NCBI GenBank assembly: GCA_027604685.1 | Contig: JADHYX010000513.1 | Coordinates: forward strand, 1 to 13,365 | DNA: 13,365 nucleotides | Origin: Lobulomyces angularis | Taxonomy: Eukaryota; Chytridiomycota; Chytridiomycetes; Lobulomycetales; Lobulomycetaceae | Direction: 5' to 3' | Shown here: positions 7,377 through 13,365 of the stretch, piece by piece | How positions within the stretch are numbered: position 1 is the stretch's first letter | Layout: each line of letters starts with the position of its first letter | Position numbers and translations under genes: made by a program | The notes under the pieces: generated by a model | The model's database searches: none | Told to the model about the DNA's origin: nothing | Seen by the model: the letters and a program-made list of their open reading frames with translations, nothing else

Positions 7377-8860
7377 ATGGGAATTTTGCAGAGCAAATCA
7401 ATCGAAGTTAGTGAAGATACAGAATCTAATTCTTTTGCGAAGGATGATGGATCTGAAGGAAAAGAAGATAAATCGATACTTGTTTTGGGTGCAGGTAACT
7501 TCGGCACCTGTTTGGCAGATCATTTAGCTTCACTGGGAAATGAAGGTAAGATATTGAGAATAATTTGAGATATATATTTTTATTGGATTTCAATATTTAA
7601 TTTCAAGTTACCATCTGGGCCAGAAGCCAGGAGGTTGTGGATGGAATAAATCTCCAACATAAAAACGTTAAATACTTATCTCACGTAAATTTTCTTTATA
7701 TTAAAAAAATTTTTCATCTTACTTATATACCAAATCTCAAAAATAGGTATTACTATCTGAAAATTTAAAAGCAACTACAGTTTTAAATCAGGAAGTTTTC
7801 GATGCGGTTACTGTAGTTATTTGTGCGATACCTTCACAGCTTATGAGGTAGCTGAAAATCCTTTTTTATTATTATTTTTTTTTTTTCTTTAAAAAGGTTT
7901 ATGTTTTTCATGTTTTATTAAAAAAGAAAAAATATAAAAATAGAACAATCTTGGAGAGAGTCAAGCCATTCCTAACCACACGCCATCTGCTTATATTTGT
8001 TAATAAAGGTATTGAGAAAGGAACACTCTCTTTTCCCCACGATATAGTGGTGTCAGAGTTAGGGGAGGAAATTGGATACAATGCTACGTTTTTAAGTGGT
8101 CCAAGTTTTGCTGCAGAAGTGGTTGAAAGAAAACATGTATATAGAAAAAGATAAAAAGTTTCTATTTGTGTAATTAACTAACATAATTATATAAATCATA
8201 GACTTGTGTAACTGCAGCATCTTTGGTTCATATTCGAGCTTTGAGAACACAAAAGTTGTTTCATGCACCGCACTTTAGAGTTTATGATGCAACAGACGTT
8301 ATCGGAGTTGAAGTGGCTGGCGCTTTGAAAAACGTTATGGCGTTAGCTTCAGGTTGTTCATCTGGAATTGGCTTGCAACTTAATGCGAGGGCCGCGTTAA
8401 TTACAAGAGCCTTGGCTGAGATTACAAGAATTGGCGTAAAACTGGGAGCAAATCCGTTAACTTTTGCAGGACTGGTAGCAAACTAAAAAAAAATTTTTTT
8501 TATATTATCTTTCTTCTGTTTTGCAATTAGAGTGGAGTAGGAGATTTGTTTTTAACCTGTACCAGTGAAAAATCCAGAAATTTTACTGTGGGATATAGGT
8601 TAGGAAAGGGTGAAAAGTTAGATGATGTAATAAGGACGTTAGGTTCAGTTGCTGAAGGTGTTGAGACTGTTCCAGCGGCCTATGAACTTTGTCGAAAATT
8701 AGGAGTTGGTGCGTAAATCGTTAAAATTTTTTAATTTTATACAATCATAGATTCACCTATCATTGATGCTGTTCATGCAGTTTTAATGAAGGGATTAACT
8801 GTGGATGAAGTATTTAAAAATGTAACTCATAGAAGCCCAAAATCAGAGTTGACGCATTAA
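7377..8860 (+). CDS. gpsA: NAD-dependent glycerol-3-phosphate dehydrogenase, GpsA type
   Basis: Exons 7377-7545, 7608-7684, 7747-7847, 7944-8136, 8202-8474, 8531-8708 and 8751-8860 (introns 62, 62, 96, 65, 56 and 42 bp) give 366 aa. The enzyme interconverts dihydroxyacetone phosphate and sn-glycerol-3-phosphate with NAD(H), feeding glycerolipid synthesis and redox balance. Visible marks: dinucleotide motif GAGNFG (38-43), IPSQLMR, NKGIEKG (136-142), SGPSFAAEV (167-175), catalytic-lysine block VAGALKN (Lys223), [37 protein letters not shown] and [10 protein letters not shown]. These match bacterial GpsA, not fungal/animal GPD1 (which has ICGALKN...WGNNASAAI). Relative to bacterial enzymes there is an N-terminal extension of about 32 residues beginning MGILQSKS, a strong N-myristoylation consensus. 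The ATG is preceded by an in-frame TAG at 7359-7361, which supports this start. It lies 155 bp after the Acinus stop in the same direction. Intron 6 uses the weaker donor GTGCGT. Confidence 0.94.
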
Positions 8861-9048
8861 ACAATAAAAAAAAAAAAAAAATATCGCTACGTATAGTAAA
8901 AAATATACTAATAGATTTTTGAGGTAGTCAGAAAAAATTAAAAATAAAAAACTTGCTATCTAGAATTTAAGGATAATAAAAACATTTAAGAAAACAAATA
9001 TAGAAGTAAGAAAATTTTTATTTTTTGACCCCAAATGCATCAATAAGT
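8861..9048. other. 3' junction of convergent gpsA and DNPEP genes
   Basis: This 188-bp spacer separates two stop codons on opposite strands. AATAAA follows the dehydrogenase stop almost at once and runs into a long A tract (about 8868-8881). On the minus strand another AATAAA (9022-9017) lies 27 nt after the aminopeptidase stop. Either could be a poly(A) signal, but such strings are common in this AT-rich DNA. Confidence 0.4.
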
Positions 9049-11166
9049 TTAATCAACAGTAATTCTAGCTTCAATTTCAGCATATTGTTCGAAGAAACAC
9101 TAAAAAGAGTTTAAACAACATTCTTATGTAATTTTTTTTTTCATACTTCAAATAAGTCGATGGCATACTTAACATCTTCGGTACCGCAACATTCACGAAT
9201 AGAATGCATTGCCCACTGAGGGTTACCTACATCTATTGTAATAAAAGTTATAAATAAATGCGAAGTTGTATTATTTATTAATACTTACCTACGGTTCTAA
9301 TACCAAGTTTGGCAGATAACATAGGTCCGATAGTAGAACCACAAGGACTATCATTTCTATAAGAAGAAAAAAACATTAAAGAAAGAATTTTCATCAATAT
9401 GTAATTACCTAACTACAAATTCTTGTAAAGGAACATTTCTTTTCCTGGCCACTTCCCTTAAAGCCAAAGTGGAAATTGCATTGGTAGCATATCTGATATT
9501 AGCATTTTGCTTTATAACAACTCCTTTATTTATCGTTGGTCTATGGTTGTCCTCATGTTTTTCCATATCTAATTTAAAAATTCAATAATTTTACCATTTG
9601 AAAAAAAAAAAAAAGTGCTTCCTACAGTTTGGGTGTAAACCATGTGCCATATCTGCGGAAATTAGCATTGATTTCAATAAGGCTTCTTCAGCTACAGACT
9701 GCGATGAAGATGATATTAAATTTAGATTTAGTATGTGATTAAAATCTGCAACAATATCCCACTCTTCTAAGTCCTTTTTAATTAAGAAGGGGGAGATTGA
9801 TAAAAAAAAGATAAAATCTCTCACATTAAAAAAAAGTGTGCTCATGTCACTAAAATAGAAATATATATACTTACTTGGGAAAGTGATGTTTGTCCATCAT
9901 TAAAATCCATTTTAGAAATTCTTTTAAGAGCGGCTTCTAATAAATTACTGTCTGCTCCAGCTGTCTATGTAAAGTATGTTATTAAATGAAACTTTAAAAA
10001 GAAGTAAAAAATACCGAGACAGAACCAATTTCTTCGTTGTCAAACAAAGCAACCATTCTAATGTTTGAATCAGATTCAAGATTTTTTGCATTAATTAGTC
10101 CTTGCAAGGAACAATAACTCATTCCTAAGTTATCTAATCTTGCTGAAAATACAAATTCATCGTTTAGCCCACCAACTGCTGGCGCTTGGGTGTCATACAA
10201 ACAAAGTTCGAATTCTTCAATTTGCTCAACTTAATTTTTTTACAAACAAATTAGAAATTTGTTTCACAATTTGTAATACCATTGACTTTCAATTCATTAG
10301 CAATTAGTTTTAAGAACTCCGGGTGGTGTTTTGGTGTATTCCCATCACCCTCAGTTGGTTCCGCATTTAACTGTTTTTCAACAGCTTTTGTTAAACCTAA
10401 AATTGGGGTTAACTGAACTTCTTTATTAAAAGTAAATCCATCTTTTCTATCAGTTAAATGAATAGCCAAGTTAGGAATTCTTAAGATCGATTTATTAATC
10501 TTGACCAAATTTTGCTCGAATTTATCGCCATTCTTTACCATAACCCTACCAGCTACACTCAAGTCTCTGTCAAACCAGGTGTGCCATAAACCACCACCAT
10601 ACACTTCCACTCCGACTTGTAAGTATGTGGACTTAGTTTTTTTTGAAATAGGTTTAACTTTTAAACAAGCTAGTATTTTTTCAATAAAAATTCATCATTA
10701 GTTAAGTAAACTTTCTTACGAGAGTCTGTGTGAGCGCCAACAATAGAAAAGCCGTTTCCTCTTGAATATTTTCCTCCTACAGCAAAGGCAATTAAAGCTG
10801 ATTGGTTTCTAGTATAAAAATATTTTCCATTTCTAGCCAATTTCTGATCAAAATTTTGTCGTTCTTTTATTTCAGTAAATCCAGCAGCAACCAAACGTCT
10901 GCGAGATTCTGCAACGACATGAAATGGAGAAGATCCAGCTAAAAAAACATTAGAAGATAATCATTAAATAGGTGAGCATTTTTTTTCTTTTTAATTTCAT
11001 CATATTTTTGGCTTTTTCCTCAGTGGAGATCTGATTTTTTATTAGATTTTACCTTCAAGAAAAGTTAAAAAATCAGATGCTAATTTTGACTATAATATAA
11101 GTGAATTTAAGTAATTTATTTTACATTTTTTTAGTTTAGGTTAAATTTTTTATAAATATTTACCAT
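9049..11166 (-). CDS. DNPEP: aspartyl aminopeptidase, M18 family
   Basis: Eleven exons on the minus strand: 11166-11164 (ATG only), 11089-11053, 10938-10720, 10669-10280, 10229-10015, 9964-9875, 9698-9626, 9568-9409, 9356-9289, 9232-9147 and 9099-9049. Introns are 74, 114, 50, 50, 50, 176, 57, 52, 56 and 47 bp. The product is 463 aa, the usual length for the family. This cytosolic (in yeast also vacuole-delivered) di-zinc peptidase removes N-terminal Asp/Glu. All expected metal/catalytic positions are present: GAHTDSP (His83), RLDNL (Asp249), FDNEEIGS (Glu282/283), SADMAH (Asp334) and AMHSIRE (His428). Other family strings are [38 protein letters not shown] and [12 protein letters not shown]. 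The exons join without frame loss and the splice choices are fixed by family motifs across junctions (e.g. HTDS/PCLKV, HPN/YMEKHE). Intron 6 is much longer than its neighbours. Confidence 0.95.
9699..9874 (-). other. unusually long intron 6 of the aminopeptidase gene
   Basis: This 176-bp intron (GTAAGT...CATCGCAG, with ATACTAAATC inside) is about three times the local norm. Its 3' 147 bp are open in the frame of the next exon, starting with an ATG at 9843-9845. The text encoded there does not resemble M18 proteins, and removing it gives the length expected between KRIS and the [16 protein letters not shown] block. Confidence 0.75.
11090..11163 (-). other. intron 1 of the aminopeptidase gene, directly after the ATG
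   Basis: Reading ATG then GTAAAT...TTATATTATAG then TCAAAATTAGCATCT gives [20 protein letters not shown], which aligns with the start of M18 proteins. No other in-frame ATG lies between this intron's acceptor and the conserved SSPFH region, so a start codon followed at once by a phase-0 intron is the simplest model. Confidence 0.7.
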
Positions 11167-11419
11167 ATTGTAATTGGAGAAATTTGAAATTTTTTGAAAT
11201 AAAAAAAGCTTAAAGCTTTAGTGGTTCAAAAAAAAAAATTGATGAAAATTTTAAATTTAAAATTGATTTAGAAGAAAAAAATATCAGCAATAATCTAACT
11301 TGAATGAACTATTTTATTTTATATTTTTTTTTATCTCAATTACAATTCACTAAAGAGAGACAATTTTTAAAAAATAAAAATAATTATGAAATTTTAAAAT
11401 ACAACAGAACCGGTAAAGT
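11167..11419 (-). promoter_or_regulatory. gap between DES1 stop and DNPEP start
   Basis: This 253-bp, very AT-rich stretch must contain the desaturase 3' end and the aminopeptidase promoter. I see no ORF or RNA gene, and no specific element can be called. Confidence 0.45.
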
Positions 11420-12802
11420 TTATTCATTTTTGCCACATTTTGTGTTTGTTTCAGTAGTAACGGAGGGTTCATCCATTTTCTGAAAAAAAGCGTTATTGTG
11501 GCTAATCTTTTCTTTCCTTTTAACTCTATTCCAAACACTATAATTCTTTCCAAAAACAAACTGAAATGTTACCATTGGCCAACTCTCATGGTAAGGGAGC
11601 GTATCATAATATTCAGCAGCAATTCTCCTGATTTCTGGTAACTTTGACCAAGCAACAAAAGGAAAATCGTGATGTTCATTATGGTATCTATAATAATTAA
11701 AAAAATTACAACAAGAAAATAATAGGTAATGCGATACCCAACATTCCAGCAAAAAAAGTTTAGAATGCCATAGTAAGAATATGTTTCAGCTTCTCCTGTA
11801 AATACAAAATGTTCTGCGATAAAATGAGCAGCACAAGGGTGAAGACCACAACCCGCCATAACAGTGCTGGCAAGTAAATAGACTAAAACTCCGAAACTGC
11901 CATCACCTAAATATTTGTAGATTAAATAATCCACTCCAAGTATATAGGTAAGGTTTAAAACATGATATCTAGTGAAGGGATATTGTTTGATTGCCATAGG
12001 TCTGATAGCGTAAAAGAAAATTTGAAAAAGAGCAAAAAAAGCCTTTCCAGGAGTGGATGATAACAATCTTCCTTCAATTGTAGTTGGTAAATCAGTGTCT
12101 ACACCATCAACTCCCTGGAACCTGTGATGATCCATGTGATATGGCTTTTGATAGATGGGTTAGCTATATAGAAAATAAATCAATACCTTAAATGAGGCAG
12201 CATAAGGAACTGCGATTGGAATATTACACACTAAAATCGAAAATAGTTTATTGGCAATTGGTGCCTTAAAGGCTAAATTATGCGATATTTCATGTATTGC
12301 TAAAAAAATGGATTGATTTGCAGTTGCGCCTATTCAAATGAATGAAAAAAGGAGTGAAAAAATGTTAATGTAGTACTTTAAATAAATATTCATACCAACA
12401 AAGTAGAGTACAACCCAGAATAAAGGAGTTTTGTAAGAATTAATGTCTCTAAAATACCAAGCAAAAAACAATTGAATAAAAACAATTCCAACACATATGT
12501 ACTTTGTCAATGGTTCATGACCAAAAAGCTTTTTAATCTATTGATTTAATAAAAAATATAAAATTCAATGGTTTTGATAAAGAGTAACCCACCTCTGGAT
12601 ATTTTTTTAATATCTCTAATCTTCTAGAATAATGTGGTTCTTCCGTCATAGTCCAAATAAAATCGTGGGTAGTTTCAAATTCCTTACTAGAATCATTAAA
12701 CTTTAAACTTCTTGGAACATTTTTAACCAAATTTTTTTTTCCATAAAAAACATCGTAATCCTTTTGAGTATACTTTTTTTCTTCTTCAATTTTTGGAGCC
12801 AT
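11420..12802 (-). CDS. DES1: sphingolipid delta-4 (dihydroceramide) desaturase
   Basis: Exons on the minus strand: 12802-12593, 12537-12396, 12329-12187, 12144-11738 and 11687-11420 (introns 55, 66, 42 and 50 bp), giving 389 aa. The ER-membrane di-iron enzyme introduces the 4,5-trans double bond into dihydroceramide. The three histidine boxes are present: HEISH (130-134), HMDHH (168-172) and HNEHH (303-307). The motifs around them fit DEGS1/DES1 closely: WTMTEEPHYSRRLEILKKYPE, GVDGVDTDLPT, GLHPCAAHFIAEH, AETYSYYGILNFF, HDFPFVAWSKLPEIRRIAAEYYDTLP. Membrane segments lie near YICVGIVFIQLFFAW and PLFWVVLYFVG. About 35 N-terminal residues exceed the human protein; GHEPLTKY is typical of fungal forms. 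Intron 1 uses donor GTGGGT. The intron before HMDHH has an AAAAG acceptor, chosen because the nearer TATAG acceptor would break the frame. N-terminal MAPKIEEEKK is charged with no signal peptide. Confidence 0.96.
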
Positions 12803-12967
12803 TTCTTTTCTTTTTTTAGTTTAAAATGAAGAAAAAAAAAAAAAATTAATTTTTTTTTTTCAAGCAACTCAAAAAGAAATTTGTTTGTTAACTCGGATAA
12901 AAAATTTGTTTTGGTAACTGGGAAAAAACACAAAAAAAAAAAACTTTTGTAAAAAAATTTATGAAAA

Positions 12968-13147
12968 ATGGCAGCAAGTTGCAACAATGGAAATTATAGA
13001 ATACTAAGATCATCCTTTTTTCCGATGTACATGAATCTAGTTTACCTCAGCAGTTATTATCATTCTTACCAGAATGTACCAATAAATTTGTTACGTGTAA
13101 TTTATGATGAGATACTAGTATTTTTTTACATCAGTTTACCAGCATAG
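12968..13147 (+). CDS. weak 59-codon ORF divergent from DES1
   Basis: An ATG in good context (AAAAATGGC) opens 59 codons, beginning MAASCNNGNYRILRSS, with a Tyr-rich middle (VYLSSYYHSYQNV) and ending FFYISLPA. No family is recognised. It lacks the Lys/Phe bias of most chance ORFs here, but it is short and isolated. It could be a first exon of a gene leaving the window or pure chance. Confidence 0.12.
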   Translation: MAASCNNGNYRILRSSFFPMYMNLVYLSSYYHSYQNVPINLLRVIYDEILVFFYISLPA

Positions 13148-13156
13148 TGCTTGGGC

Positions 13157-13275
13157 ATTATCTTTTTGAATATATAACAAATATTTTTGAAACAATTTTT
13201 TTATATTTTATCAATACTTCATTTAGATTTTTAATGATAATTGTCAACTAATTTTTCAAATATTATCTTTTTGAA
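13157..13275 (+). repeat. two copies of a 14-bp direct repeat ATTATCTTTTTGAA
   Basis: Identical copies occur at 13157-13170 and 13262-13275, 105 bp apart. This is the only exact non-homopolymer repeat of this length I noticed by eye in the intergenic DNA. Low complexity makes a chance origin possible. Confidence 0.35.
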
Positions 13276-13365
13276 AATTTTACTGTATAGTCAAAAAAAA
13301 CTGCAAATTTAAAATTAAAAATATTATGGAACAAAAACATTCAACAAATAAAACTAATTTCAATA

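Larger units (their letters stand above)
12803..13365. promoter_or_regulatory. upstream region of DES1, no confident gene
   Basis: This 563-bp end piece starts with the DES1 leader and promoter, which is full of A/T homopolymers (an A15 run at about 12831-12845 facing a T run at about 12850-12860). The rest is AT-rich and shows no gene I can support beyond a 59-codon ORF at 12968-13147. Long poly(dA:dT) tracts near the start are typical of nucleosome-poor fungal promoters, but here they are also a by-product of composition. Confidence 0.45.

Noticed and set aside
9846..9874. A 25-nt mini-intron (GTAAGT...TTTTAG) in the aminopeptidase gene
   Set aside because: It is too short for spliceosomal splicing, and the joined frame meets a stop at once. 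The 176-bp intron keeps the frame and the family alignment.
11160..11345. Search for a tRNA or structured RNA in the DNPEP upstream DNA (short inverted AAGCTT-type repeats near 11205)
   Set aside because: The pairing is short and all A/T; no cloverleaf, box A/B or stable stem could be supported.
12145..12186. Alternative acceptor (TATAG at about 12164) in the intron before the HMDHH box
   Set aside because: It would add 19 nt and shift the frame away from the second histidine box. The AAAAG acceptor at 12145 restores FKPYHMDHH.
12703..12987. Minus-strand 94-codon ORF overlapping the DES1 start
   Set aside because: It is almost entirely Lys/Phe/Leu from homopolymer A/T tracts, and it overlaps the well-supported DES1 first exon in another frame.
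1..13365. Prokaryotic-style system, mobile element, virus or CRISPR array
   Set aside because: All confident genes are intron-containing eukaryotic housekeeping or uptake genes. No terminal repeats, transposase, integrase or spacer array was seen on either strand.

Overview
The window is strongly AT-rich nuclear DNA from a eukaryote, very probably a fungus. Genes are closely packed and cut by many short spliceosomal introns. I reconstructed 33 introns, mostly 42-66 bp, nearly all with GTAAGT-like or GTATNN donors and AG acceptors; TACTAA/CTAAC-like branch sites are visible in several. After splicing, every main reading frame stays open from ATG to stop under the standard genetic code. The ferroxidase/permease iron pair is a fungal hallmark, and the ceramide desaturase has the extended N-terminus and 'GHEPLTKY'-type segment of fungal enzymes. 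An early-diverging lineage (Cryptomycota/Rozella-like, aphelid or chytrid grade) would fit the AT richness, small introns, retained Acinus and bacterial-type glycerol-3-phosphate dehydrogenase. That placement is inference from memory and could not be tested here.

Layout from left to right. (1) A divergent high-affinity iron-uptake pair: the N-terminal part of a FET3-type multicopper ferroxidase (minus, running off the left edge) and a complete FTR1 iron permease (plus). They share a 487-bp intergenic region that contains an unusual GC-richer, CGG-containing island. (2) A divergent RNA-biology pair: a two-RRM protein with an Arg/Tyr-rich tail (minus, 550 aa) and an Acinus-like protein (plus, 668 aa) with SAP domain, RRM and a recognisable RNPS1/SAP18-binding motif. 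About 0.5 kb lies between them, holding a doubtful 102-codon ORF. (3) A GpsA-type (bacterial/plastid/trypanosome-type) NAD-dependent glycerol-3-phosphate dehydrogenase (plus, 366 aa), starting 155 bp after the Acinus gene. Its N-terminus, MGILQSKS, fits the N-myristoylation consensus. (4) An M18 aspartyl aminopeptidase (minus, 463 aa, 11 exons), whose first intron directly follows the ATG. (5) A sphingolipid delta-4 (dihydroceramide) desaturase (minus, 389 aa) with all three histidine boxes. The last ~560 bp are its upstream region, with only a weak 59-codon ORF and a short direct repeat.

FET3 and FTR1 work together: the ferroxidase supplies Fe(III) to the permease at the plasma membrane. Acinus and the second RRM protein both belong to mRNA processing by domain content. 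The metabolic genes link glycerol-3-phosphate and sphingolipid biosynthesis, but nothing beyond adjacency shows co-regulation. I found no tRNA, rRNA, transposon, CRISPR array or prokaryotic cluster. The most original observations are the putative lipid-anchored GpsA-type dehydrogenase, the start-codon-adjacent intron, and the GC-rich palindromic island in the iron promoter.
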